A stretch of 64,000 bases of DNA, taken from NCBI RefSeq assembly GCF_026241155.1, contig NZ_JAPFGP010000013.1, positions 124,001 through 188,000 on the forward strand. The letters are read 5' to 3'. Position 1 is the first letter of the stretch, and each line of letters starts with the position of its first letter. Shown in pieces: positions 36,254 to 44,137 of the stretch. Origin of the DNA: Paucibacter sp. PLA-PC-4. Lineage in GTDB: Bacteria > Pseudomonadota > Gammaproteobacteria > Burkholderiales > Burkholderiaceae_C. The notes below the pieces were generated by a model. The model had not been told where the DNA came from. It searched no databases and worked only from the letters and a program-made list of their open reading frames with translations. Both the position numbers and the translations under genes were made by a program.

Positions 36254-37681
36254 TTACTCGACCGCCTTGAGCATGTCCTCGACGACTTTCTTCGCGTCGC
36301 CAAACACCATCATGGTCTTGTCCATATAGAAGAGTTCATTGTCCAGGCCCGCATAGCCGGCCGCCATCGAGCGCTTGTTGACGATGATGGTCTTGGCTTT
36401 GTAGGCCTCCAGGATGGGCATGCCGTAGATCGCGCTGCCCTTGGTGTGGGCGGCAGGGTTCACCACATCGTTGGCGCCCAAGATGATGGCCACATCGGCC
36501 TGGCCGAACTCGGCATTGATGTCCTCCATCTCGAACACCTGGTCATAGGGCACTTCGGCCTCAGCCAGCAAGACGTTCATATGGCCGGGCATGCGGCCGG
36601 CCACTGGATGGATCGCGTACTTAACCGTCACGCCCTTCTCAGTGAGCTTCGCGGCCAGCTCCTTGACCGCATGCTGGGCGCGCGCAACGGCCAAGCCATA
36701 ACCCGGCACGATGATGACGCTCTCGGCATTGCCCATGATGAAGGCAGCATCGTCGGCGCTGCCGCTCTTGACGCTGCGCTGCGCGCCGCCGCCGGCCGCC
36801 GCCGTGGTGGTGTCGCCACCAAACCCGCCCAGAATCACATTGAAGAAGGAGCGGTTCATCGCCTTGCACATGATGTAGCTCAGGATCGCACCCGATGACC
36901 CCACGAGCGATCCGGCAATGATCAACATGCTGTTGTTCAGCGAGAAGCCGATGCCGGCGGCCGCCCAGCCCGAGTAGCTGTTCAGCATCGAAACCACCAC
37001 CGGCATGTCGGCGCCGCCGATCGGGATGATCAGCAGCACGCCCAGCACCAGGCCCAGCGCAATGATGATGCCGAAATCCATCCAGCTCTCGGAGTGCCAG
37101 TAGCCGAAGCAGAAGAAGGCCGCCGCCAGGCCCAAGGCCAGATTGAGCTTGTGCTGGCCAGCAAAGCTGACCGGCGCGCCCTGGAACAATCTGAACTTGT
37201 ATTTGCCCGACAGCTTGCCGAAGGCGATCACCGAGCCGCTGAAGGTGATGGCGCCAATGAATGCGCCCAAAGCGAGCTCGATCCGGTTGCCGCCGGGGAT
37301 GGCGCCTGCCTTGGCAGTGATACCGAAGGCCCAGGGCTCGACCACCGCAGTGGCCGCGATGAAGACAGCCGCAAGACCAATCATGCTGTGCATAAAAGCC
37401 ACCAGCTCAGGCATCTTGGTCATCTCGACCTTGTTGGCCATATAGGCACCGATACCGCCACCGATCACCAGGCCGGCCAGCACATAGCTCATGCCCAGGG
37501 CGCGGCCATCGGCGAGCTTGACAATCAGCGCCGCCGTGGTCAGCACGGCGATTGTCATGCCGACCATGCCAAACAGATTGCCGCGGATCGAGGTGGTCGG
37601 GTGCGACAGGCCTTTGAGCGCCTGGATAAAGCAGACGCTGGCGACCAGATAAAGCAGCGTGACGACATCGAGGCTCATCAC
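36254..37681 (-). CDS. pntB: NAD(P) transhydrogenase subunit beta
   Basis: Membrane and NADP(H)-binding subunit of the proton-translocating transhydrogenase, which uses the proton gradient to make NADPH from NADH. 475 residues: about eight to nine membrane helices in the first 260 residues, then the NADP-binding domain III with VIIVPGYGLAVARAQHAV, HPVAGRMPGHMNVLLAEAEV, and LGANDVVNPAA. Its start overlaps the stop of the pntA C-terminal subunit gene by 4 bp. Last gene of the three-gene pnt operon. Confidence 0.97.
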   Translation of the reverse strand: MMSLDVVTLLYLVASVCFIQALKGLSHPTTSIRGNLFGMVGMTIAVLTTAALIVKLADGRALGMSYVLAGLVIGGGIGAYMANKVEMTKMPELVAFMHSMIGLAAVFIAATAVVEPWAFGITAKAGAIPGGNRIELALGAFIGAITFSGSVIAFGKLSGKYKFRLFQGAPVSFAGQHKLNLALGLAAAFFCFGYWHSESWMDFGIIIALGLVLGVLLIIPIGGADMPVVVSMLNSYSGWAAAGIGFSLNNSMLIIAGSLVGSSGAILSYIMCKAMNRSFFNVILGGFGGDTTTAAAGGGAQRSVKSGSADDAAFIMGNAESVIIVPGYGLAVARAQHAVKELAAKLTEKGVTVKYAIHPVAGRMPGHMNVLLAEAEVPYDQVFEMEDINAEFGQADVAIILGANDVVNPAAHTKGSAIYGMPILEAYKAKTIIVNKRSMAAGYAGLDNELFYMDKTMMVFGDAKKVVEDMLKAVE

Positions 37682-37995
37682 TTGCCCTCCTTCTTGGTTG
37701 CGGGCTTGTCCTTCTTCTTGAACATCTCGAGCATCCGGCGCGTCACCAGAAAGCCGCCGAAAACATTCACAGCGGCCAGCGCGACGGCCAGCGTGCCCAT
37801 GATCTTGCCGGCGTTGGTCTCGGTCAGCGCGGCGGCCAGCATCGCGCCAACGATGACGATGGCCGAGATCGCGTTGGTGACAGCCATGAGCGGCGTGTGC
37901 AGGGCCGGGGTGACGGTCCAGACCACGTGGTAGCCGACATAGATGGCCAGCACGAAGATGATCAGATTGGTGATGGTGGGGTTGACGATATCCAT
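37678..37995 (-). CDS. pntAB: NAD(P) transhydrogenase subunit alpha part 2 (membrane)
   Basis: 105 residues. Three membrane helices (about 8-30, 38-58, 63-85) including GYHVVWTVTPALHTPLMAVTNAIS, which is the start of the membrane domain of PntA, and a Lys-rich tail (MFKKKDKPATKKEGK). In E. coli this segment is fused to PntA; a split alpha subunit is usual in many alpha- and betaproteobacteria. Start at 37995 (MDIVNP). It begins 5 bp after the pntAA stop and overlaps pntB by 4 bp. Confidence 0.95.
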   Translation of the reverse strand: MDIVNPTITNLIIFVLAIYVGYHVVWTVTPALHTPLMAVTNAISAIVIVGAMLAAALTETNAGKIMGTLAVALAAVNVFGGFLVTRRMLEMFKKKDKPATKKEGK

Positions 37996-38000
37996 GGGGT

Positions 38001-39131
38001 TCAGCTCCGTGTGACTTGACCGTCGCGACTCACCAGGCAGGCCGCCACGATGTCGTCGTCCATCGGCAGCTGGAACGCCCCCTCCTTCGTGAACACGAGC
38101 TTGAGGAAGTCCAGCACATTGCGCGCATACAGGGCCGAGGCATCGGCCGCAACCAGGGCCGGCAGATTGGTCTCGCCGACCAGGGTCACGCCATGCTTGA
38201 CTACGGTCCGGCCCGCCTCGGTCAGCGGGCAATTGCCGCCCACCCCGTCGGGGCCCTTGCCGGCCGCGATGTCGACGATCACCGAGCCCGGCTTCATGCT
38301 CTTGACCATCTCCTCGCTCACCAGCACCGGCGCGGCGCGGCCCGGGATCAACGCGGTGGTGATCACCACATCGGCCTGGGCCACGCGCTTGGCCACCTCG
38401 ACGCGCTGGCGTTCCAGCCAGCCTGTCGGCATCGGCTTGGCATAGCCACCGACACCGACCGCCGCCTCCTTCTCCTCATCGGTCTCGTAGGCCACGTCGA
38501 TGAACTTGGCGCCCAGCGACTCGACCTGTTCCTTCACTGCGGGTCGCACATCCGAGGCCTCGATCACCGCACCCAGGCGCTTGGCCGTCGCGATCGCCTG
38601 CAGGCCCGCGACGCCGACGCCCAGCACCACGACGCGCGCCGCCTTGACCGTGCCGGCCGCCGTCATCAACATCGGAAAAAAGCGCTGGTAGCGATCGGCC
38701 GCGATCATCACGGCCTTGTAGCCAGCAATATTGGCCTGCGAGCTCAGTACATCCATACTCTGCGCCCGCGTCGTGCGCGGCGCGGCCTCCAGCGCGAAGC
38801 CGGTCAGCCCGGCCGCGGCAAGTGCCTCGAGCCCGGACCGGTCAAAGGGGTTCAGCATGCCCACCAGCACCGTGCCCGGCTTGACCAGACCGAGCTCCTC
38901 GGTGCTGGGGCTGCGCACCTTCAGCAGCAGCTCGGCGGCGAAGGCGGCGGCGCGCTCGACGATCTCGGCGCCGGCGGCGGCATAGGCCTCGTCGGTGACG
39001 CTGGCGGCAAGACCTGCCCCCGTCTCGACGAGCAAGACATGACCCTGCGCCTTCAGCTTCTTGGCCGTCTCCGGGGTGAGGGCCACACGGGTTTCTCCGG
39101 CCGCGCTTTCGCGCGGAACACCTATCAGCAT
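38001..39131 (-). CDS. pntAA: NAD(P) transhydrogenase subunit alpha part 1
   Basis: 376 residues, soluble NAD(H)-binding domain I. Start at 39131 (MLIGVPRESAAGETRVALTP) with ribosome site AGGAGG; the longer frame adds unrelated residues. Alanine dehydrogenase/PntA fold: NAD motif VVLGVGVAGLQAIATAKRLG, DVRPAVKEQVESLGAKF, and the mobile-loop region. First gene of the pntAA-pntAB-pntB operon, divergent from the nudJ-like gene across 147 bp. Confidence 0.96.
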   Translation of the reverse strand: MLIGVPRESAAGETRVALTPETAKKLKAQGHVLLVETGAGLAASVTDEAYAAAGAEIVERAAAFAAELLLKVRSPSTEELGLVKPGTVLVGMLNPFDRSGLEALAAAGLTGFALEAAPRTTRAQSMDVLSSQANIAGYKAVMIAADRYQRFFPMLMTAAGTVKAARVVVLGVGVAGLQAIATAKRLGAVIEASDVRPAVKEQVESLGAKFIDVAYETDEEKEAAVGVGGYAKPMPTGWLERQRVEVAKRVAQADVVITTALIPGRAAPVLVSEEMVKSMKPGSVIVDIAAGKGPDGVGGNCPLTEAGRTVVKHGVTLVGETNLPALVAADASALYARNVLDFLKLVFTKEGAFQLPMDDDIVAACLVSRDGQVTRS

Positions 39132-39266
39132 CGGGAGTTCCTCCTGTTGCCGGCCTCGACCCCGGACGGGGCTCGTCGCCGACGGACCAACTTGCACCGA
39201 GCTTACATGGGGTTTTTGGCGATCCGTGTTGCCGCTGCGACAGGGTTTTACCTAGCGGCCAGACGG

Positions 39267-39272
39267 CACAAT
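39267..39272 (+). promoter_or_regulatory. Candidate -10 box of the nudJ-like gene (leaderless)
   Basis: CACAAT, 6 nt before the ATG at 39279. It is the weakest match of the set. Confidence 0.3.
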
Positions 39273-39278
39273 GGCGAG

Positions 39279-39788
39279 ATGCAAGTCGCGCATCGCTTCA
39301 AACCCTCGGTCACCGTCGCCGCCATCATCGAACGCGGGGGCCTGTACCTGCTGGTCGAGGAGCACACGCCCGAGGGGCTCAAGCTCAACAACCCAGCAGG
39401 CCATCTGGAGCAGGGCGAGACGCCGCTGCAGGGCGCGCTGCGCGAGACGCTGGAGGAAACGGCCCACCGCTTCCGGGCGGAGGCCTTGTTGGGTCTGTAT
39501 ATGTCGCGATTCCAACGCCCCCAAACCGATGAGGATGTGACCTATCTGCGCATCGCCTACTGCGGCGGCATCGAAGGCGAGGGGCCGGTACCCGGGCTGG
39601 TGCTGGACAAAGGCATCGTGCGCTGGCTGTGGTTAAGCCCAGAAGAGATCGCAGCTGCGCGCGCGGCCGGCCGCCTGCGCAGCCCGCTGGTCTGGCAGTG
39701 CCTGCAGGACCATCGGGCCGGACAGCGCTTGCCGCTGGACCTGATCCAGGCCGACGACAGCCTGTTCAGGCCGCAAATCAAGCAGTGA
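39279..39788 (+). CDS. NUDIX hydrolase, NudJ-like
   Basis: 169 residues. Start at 39279 (MQVAHRFKPSVTVAAIIE). The Nudix box reads GHLEQGETPLQGALRETLEE followed by T, matching G-x5-E-x7-REUxEExGU closely, with T in place of the penultimate Gly. FKPSVTVA, NNPAGHLE, RSPLVWQCLQDH and GQRLPLDLI align by eye with NudJ of E. coli, a nucleoside tri/diphosphatase that also cleaves HMP-pyrophosphate. nudJ is commonly next to mnmA; here mnmA is 4.3 kb away beyond an opposite-strand block. The 3' end overlaps the convergent acyltransferase gene by 11 bp. Confidence 0.88.
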   Translation: MQVAHRFKPSVTVAAIIERGGLYLLVEEHTPEGLKLNNPAGHLEQGETPLQGALRETLEETAHRFRAEALLGLYMSRFQRPQTDEDVTYLRIAYCGGIEGEGPVPGLVLDKGIVRWLWLSPEEIAAARAAGRLRSPLVWQCLQDHRAGQRLPLDLIQADDSLFRPQIKQ

Positions 39789-40626
39789 TCGGCGTGCGCC
39801 AGCGCTTGTAAGACCAGTACCAGTGCTCGGGGTGCTGGCGTATCACCTGCTCAAAGCGCCGGTAGACCCGCCCCATCGCCCAAGCCAGCTCTGCTGGCTG
39901 GCGCGGCAGCGGGTGCTCGACCAGGGTCTCGAAGACCACGCGATAGCGGCCAGCCTCGCTGAGCACCGCATAGCCCAGCAGCAGCGGCTTGCTCGCCAGC
40001 GCGGCCAGCATCACCGCACCACCCGGCGCCTGAGTGGCGTGACCGAAGAAGTTGACAGGCATATCGCTGCCGTAGTGATCGCCGTGCAAGGTGACATAGC
40101 CGCCGCGTTTGGCAGCGCGGACAAGCTCGAAGAACCCACCGGGCTTGTTTTTGTGAACGCAGGCTATGCCAGCCGCCTGGTAGAGCCGACTCACGCAGCG
40201 CAGATGCGGCGGGATGTTGGACATCGTGGTGGAGCGCCCTGTCAGCCGCTGCACGGCCAGCGCCACTACCTCGTAGCAGCCCATATGCAGGGTCACGATG
40301 CTGGCCCCGCCTCCGCCCTCAATGATGCGGCGTGCGGCGCTGTCGCTGAACTCGATGTCCAAACGAAGCTTGTCGAGCCAGAAGGTGTCGAGCACTCCCA
40401 AGCAGATGTTGCGATAGGAGCGCAGCGCCAGCGTGCGGCGCTGCGCTGCGTCGAGCTGCGGCATGGCGAGCGCCAAATTGGCCGCCAGCCTGGTATCGGT
40501 GCGCTTGGCGCAGCGCAAGATCAGCAGCGCCACGATGCCGGCAACGCGCTGACGCTGGCGCGCCGACAGCCGGCCCAGCAGCCCCATCAGCAGAACGACG
40601 GCTCGATTGATCAGCCCGGCGCCCAT
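39778..40626 (-). CDS. LpxL/HtrB-family lysophospholipid acyltransferase
   Basis: 282 residues. Start at 40626 (MGAGLINRAVVLLMG) because the stop of the ACP gene lies 1 bp upstream; a longer frame would overlap it. N-terminal hydrophobic anchor, then the acyltransferase HX4E motif in LHMGCYEVVALAVQRL and GGYVTLHGDH, plus PEHWYWSYKRWRT near the C-terminus. The family adds secondary acyl chains to lipid A or related lipids using acyl-ACP. Direct coupling to a dedicated ACP gene suggests it acylates a special lipid or is not the housekeeping LpxL. Confidence 0.87.
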   Translation of the reverse strand: MGAGLINRAVVLLMGLLGRLSARQRQRVAGIVALLILRCAKRTDTRLAANLALAMPQLDAAQRRTLALRSYRNICLGVLDTFWLDKLRLDIEFSDSAARRIIEGGGGASIVTLHMGCYEVVALAVQRLTGRSTTMSNIPPHLRCVSRLYQAAGIACVHKNKPGGFFELVRAAKRGGYVTLHGDHYGSDMPVNFFGHATQAPGGAVMLAALASKPLLLGYAVLSEAGRYRVVFETLVEHPLPRQPAELAWAMGRVYRRFEQVIRQHPEHWYWSYKRWRTPITA

Positions 40627-40627
40627 C

Positions 40628-40897
40628 TCAGGCCAGCGCTGCTTTATTGCCCATCTGCAGCCGGCGCAGCAGATACCGCTCCAGACTGCCGAAGCTGACA
40701 AACACCGAGGCGTCGAGTTCGTCATCGGCCAGATCGATCTCGAAGCGCTGCTCTAGCGCCATCACCACCTCCATCACCGACATCGAGTCCAGCTCGGGCA
40801 CGACACCCAGCAAAAGCGTGTGGGCTCCGAATCCGCTGGTGTTGATGCCCATGGCCTCAGCCAGGATCTCGCGCAGGGTACTGCTTGTTTCCGTCAC
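40628..40897 (-). CDS. Acyl carrier protein (specialised)
   Basis: 89 residues. Four-helix ACP with the phosphopantetheine-attachment Ser38 in PELDSMSVMEVVMALEQRF, and DLADDELDASVFVSFGSLERYL. Unlike primary AcpP it has a neutral/basic tail (RRLQMGNKAALA) and no fab genes beside it. Located 1 bp before the acyltransferase gene, so co-translated with it. Likely supplies acyl or other thioester groups to that enzyme; ACPs of this kind also occur in exosortase-linked polysaccharide clusters. Confidence 0.9.
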   Translation of the reverse strand: MTETSSTLREILAEAMGINTSGFGAHTLLLGVVPELDSMSVMEVVMALEQRFEIDLADDELDASVFVSFGSLERYLLRRLQMGNKAALA

Positions 40898-41084
40898 TGC
40901 TTATCTCCCTCTTTCCGCCAAGGCAGCGGGCCTGTTTGCCCGACTGCCGCGGCCCTATCGCGCCGCAGGCGAAATCTATCGGCCCGGCCACTGCCGAGCA
41001 TGAAGAGGAGATGAGTAGCGACTGAAGACCCCAGGCGGCCAGCCAAACGCTCCCTTTGCGGGACGCCCGATAGGCCTCCCGATC

Positions 41085-41107
41085 AAGAAAGGCAGCCCGG
41101 CGCCGCC
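41085..41107 (-). terminator. Probable Rho-independent terminator of the GH10-like/PEP-CTERM operon
   Basis: Minus-strand stem GGCGGC-gccgg-GCTGCC (one G-T pair) followed by TTTCTT, 16 bp after the PEP-CTERM B stop. Confidence 0.65.
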
Positions 41108-41122
41108 TGAGGCTGATGAGGG

Positions 41123-41710
41123 TCAGCGGTGCCGGCGGCTCGCCACCAAGCCGCAGATCAGCAGGCCGAGGGCCAGCAGCGCAGCGCTGGAGGGTTCAGG
41201 AACTGCGCTAACCGAGACGTCGTCAAACTCCCAGTAGCCCGCGAAATTGCCGAAGCTGAAGGCCAGATCGGTCGCGGACGACGCTGCCTGGAAGGTGTAG
41301 CTGAACTGGGTGTACTGGAAGGCGTCGGCATTGAGCTGCGTGACTTCGGCCGCGCCGCCATCCCAATTCAACAAGAACGAGTTTGGCTGCTCAGCCGTAC
41401 CGGCCACGCTGTTCTGCAACCAAAAGCTGACGCGATAGAGGCCGCCGGCCTGCGTAGCCAGCGTCTGCGAAAGCAGGGCCGGGTCGGCCGGCGGAGCGCC
41501 AAAGGCTGCCCCGATCAGGCCAGAGTGGGGTGCCACATCGTCAAAGAACGAGAAGGCGGTATTGCCGGACAGGGTCCAGCCCTCGCCCTGGCCGATCTCG
41601 AAACCGCCGTTGGTGACCAGCTCGGCCTGCGCCGAAGCTGCACCTGTCAGCAGGGCGCTGCCAACCAGCAGGGATTGAAGGGAACGGGCAATCGCGATGC
41701 AAGCAGTCAT
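41123..41710 (-). CDS. PEP-CTERM sorting domain protein B
   Basis: 195 residues. Signal peptide ending AASAQAEL, a carbohydrate-binding-like beta-sandwich beginning LVTNGGFEIGQGEGWTLSG (the N-G-x-F-E-x-G start is typical of surface proteins with a galactose-binding-like fold), WEFDDVSVSAVPEPSSAALLALG, and a Arg-His-rich tail: complete PEP-CTERM signal. Likely displayed at the cell surface or in the matrix. It follows the GH10-like hydrolase gene by 58 bp on the same strand, probably one operon. Confidence 0.9.
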   Translation of the reverse strand: MTACIAIARSLQSLLVGSALLTGAASAQAELVTNGGFEIGQGEGWTLSGNTAFSFFDDVAPHSGLIGAAFGAPPADPALLSQTLATQAGGLYRVSFWLQNSVAGTAEQPNSFLLNWDGGAAEVTQLNADAFQYTQFSYTFQAASSATDLAFSFGNFAGYWEFDDVSVSAVPEPSSAALLALGLLICGLVASRRHR

Positions 41711-41768
41711 GACTGAAGAGCTCCGGGGCCATTGTTGTCAAGGAAGTAGGGAGGTGCGCAAGGGCGGT

Positions 41769-43865
41769 TCAGCGGCCACGCCGCTTGTCAACGGCCACGA
41801 CGGTCACCGTCGCGTCTGCACTGCAGCCCTGCGAGTTGGTCGCGCGAACCTGGTAGGTGTAGCTGCCTGGGGCGGTCGGGGCAAACTGCGCGGTGGCGCC
41901 GTTGATGCCGGTCAGACCGGGCGCTGGCGTCCAGGCAAAGCTGCTGGCAGCGCCGGGCACAGAGTCGGTCGCCGTCAGGGTCAGGGTTTGGGTGCCCACA
42001 CCGAGCGTGACTGTGTTGGCCGGGAAACCGGTGACGACCTGGCTGCTGTGGCTGATCGCGACGGCGGGCGGGGAAGCGCCGCCCAACACCGTCACCTGGG
42101 CGGTGGCGGCGCTTGCCAGGCCCGCCTTGTCGGTGGCTCGCAGCAGCACCTGGTTGACACCGGCATCAGCGCAGCTGAAGACATGCTTGCTCAAACTCAG
42201 GGAGGCAATGCCCCAGTTATCGGTGCTGCCTGCATCCACATCGATGGCGCTGATCTCGACCTCACCACCGGCCAGGGTGCGTGTGATGGCCTGCGTCCTG
42301 ACCTCGGGCGGCGTCGTGTCGTTGCTGGCAGCAGCGCTCGCTGGGCTCTCATCGTGCAGGCGGTTGAGGCCGGTCACGACGTAGTGGTAGTAAGCACCGG
42401 CGGCGACGCTGGCGTCGGTGAAGACCGTCTCATCAGCGTTGGTCAGGCCCAGCAGATTGGCGGGGTCCTCCAGGTCGATCGGGGCATGCTCGGAGCGATA
42501 CACCGCGTAGCGCCGCACCTTCTCAAACTCGTCGGCGACATCGATCGGGCGCGACCAGGCCAGGCTCACCGAGTCGTTCGCGTTGCGTGTCGCGCTCAGC
42601 GACAGCGGTATGCTCGGCACACCACTGCGCTTCCATGGCATGGTCGGCAGCAGCGCGGGCTTCTTGTAGCTGTTGTTCATCAGCTCGGTGCGGTAGCCGA
42701 GCAGGTTGGATACCAGAAAGGCCTGGCGGAAGTGGATCTGTCCGCCGATATTGGGTGTACCCCGGTTCAGTTTGATCTGCCGGGCAATCTGGTTGTCCGG
42801 GCTGGGCGCGGTCCAACCGCTGGTGTTGAGCTTGTAGTCGGCCAGGCCGATGTAGATGTGCCGGCCCTGCGTGTTCTGGCTCCACCAAGGCAGCAACAAC
42901 TGATAGTCGGAGCCGGTCTGGCCAATGAACCAATAGACCTGCGGCGCCAAGTAGTCGATCCAGCCCGACTGCAGCCACAGACGGGTATCCGCGAAGCTGC
43001 TGGAGTAGTGCTGGAAGGCGCCCGTGCTGGTCCAAGAACCGAGCGAGGGATCAGGCGTGCCACTCGGGTAGTTCGGGTCGCTGCGGTAGATGCCGGAGGG
43101 CGAGATACCGAATTTCACCCAAGGCTTTGCGGCTCGGATGCTGGTGCCGATGCGCTCGATCAACAAGGCGACATTGTCCCGGCGCCAGTCGGCCCGGCCG
43201 GCCGTGGTGGCCGGGAAACCGCGCGGGTCGGCGGCATAGGCCGCATCGTCGGCGATGACGCCACTTTGATAGAAGTAGTCGTCGAAGTGCAGGCCGTCGA
43301 TGTCGTAGCGCTGCACGACGTCCATCACCACGCTGTGCACGTAGTCGCGCACCTCGGGCAGCCCCGGATTGAGGATTTTGACGTTGCCTATGGTCAGCAG
43401 CCATTCAGGGTGCAGTTTGGACACATGATTGGCGGCGTACTTGAGCGGATCGTTAGCGGCCGATGCATCGGACACCGCCCGGTAGGGGTTAATCCAGGCA
43501 TGAGCCTCCAGGCCGCGCTTGCGCGACTCATCGATCGCGAACTGCAACGGGTCCCACAGCGGGTCGGGTGCCCTGCCCTGGGTGCCGGTCAGGTAGTAGG
43601 ACCAGGGCTCGACACTGCTCTGGTACATCGCGTCGCCCTGGCTGCGCACCTGGAAGAACACCGAGTTCACGCCGGTAGCCTTGTTGTGATCCAGCAAGGT
43701 CATCAAGGCGGCACGCTGCTGAGCCGGGGTCTGGGTGCGGTTGGGCCAGTCCAGGCTCAGGTGCGTGCTGATCCAGACGCCACGCATCTCCCGCTTCGGC
43801 GCCGTCTGGGCATGACTTGCGGCCAGCGCACACAGCGCGGCCGCGACGATCAACAGCTTCTTCAT
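41769..43865 (-). CDS. Secreted family-10-like glycosyl hydrolase (GHL10/YngK type)
   Basis: 698 residues. Signal peptide ending ASHAQTAP, then the GHL10 (formerly DUF187) TIM-barrel (about 25-410): REMRGVWISTHLSLDWP, VNSVFFQVRSQGDAMY, GLEAHAWINPYR, DYVHSVVMDVVQRYDIDGLHFDDYFY, WVKFGISPSGIYR. A fibronectin III-like segment (about 415-510) and Ig/PKD-like domains (about 520-690, PGSYTYQVRATNSQGCSADAT) follow. Members are putative surface glycosidases; activity on exopolysaccharide (for example poly-GlcNAc, as for the PgaB C-terminal domain) is known for relatives. Substrate here unknown. Confidence 0.9.
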   Translation of the reverse strand: MKKLLIVAAALCALAASHAQTAPKREMRGVWISTHLSLDWPNRTQTPAQQRAALMTLLDHNKATGVNSVFFQVRSQGDAMYQSSVEPWSYYLTGTQGRAPDPLWDPLQFAIDESRKRGLEAHAWINPYRAVSDASAANDPLKYAANHVSKLHPEWLLTIGNVKILNPGLPEVRDYVHSVVMDVVQRYDIDGLHFDDYFYQSGVIADDAAYAADPRGFPATTAGRADWRRDNVALLIERIGTSIRAAKPWVKFGISPSGIYRSDPNYPSGTPDPSLGSWTSTGAFQHYSSSFADTRLWLQSGWIDYLAPQVYWFIGQTGSDYQLLLPWWSQNTQGRHIYIGLADYKLNTSGWTAPSPDNQIARQIKLNRGTPNIGGQIHFRQAFLVSNLLGYRTELMNNSYKKPALLPTMPWKRSGVPSIPLSLSATRNANDSVSLAWSRPIDVADEFEKVRRYAVYRSEHAPIDLEDPANLLGLTNADETVFTDASVAAGAYYHYVVTGLNRLHDESPASAAASNDTTPPEVRTQAITRTLAGGEVEISAIDVDAGSTDNWGIASLSLSKHVFSCADAGVNQVLLRATDKAGLASAATAQVTVLGGASPPAVAISHSSQVVTGFPANTVTLGVGTQTLTLTATDSVPGAASSFAWTPAPGLTGINGATAQFAPTAPGSYTYQVRATNSQGCSADATVTVVAVDKRRGR

Positions 43866-43927
43866 ACCGGCTTGTCTCCTTGATTGGGCAGGCGTTCGAC
43901 CAAACCCGGCCTGGTCGCGATAAATAT

Positions 43928-44056
43928 GTACCTTTACAGTACCAATTTATTCACGATTTGCGACCGTGGCACATACCAACAAACCCGATAAATGGCAAAA
44001 ACCGTCAAATCTCTTCGATCACCACAGGCAATAAAATATGCCAATTTGCATACCAA
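43928..44056. promoter_or_regulatory. AT-rich divergent region with TACCAA repeats and a palindrome
   Basis: Between the GH10-like gene and mnmA. TACCAA occurs three times in the same orientation (43940, 43974, 44051), each after GCA, ACA or CAG-like bases; a fourth TACC stands at 43929. The last copy abuts the near-palindrome TATGCCAATTTGCATA (44037-44052). A hairpin CGACCA / TGGTCG lies beside it (43898-43918). The pattern suggests a transcription factor cluster controlling the GH10-like operon. Confidence 0.4.
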
Positions 44057-44124
44057 TAGAACATTGTTAGGCGCAAGGTTAAGTCGAGAAGACCGCGCGC
44101 CGGCAGCGCGAACTGCGGCTGCGG

Positions 44125-44130
44125 GACAAT
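44125..44130 (+). promoter_or_regulatory. Candidate -10 box of mnmA (leaderless)
   Basis: GACAAT, 7 nt before the ATG at 44138; no ribosome site. Confidence 0.4.
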
Positions 44131-44137
44131 CCTGCCC

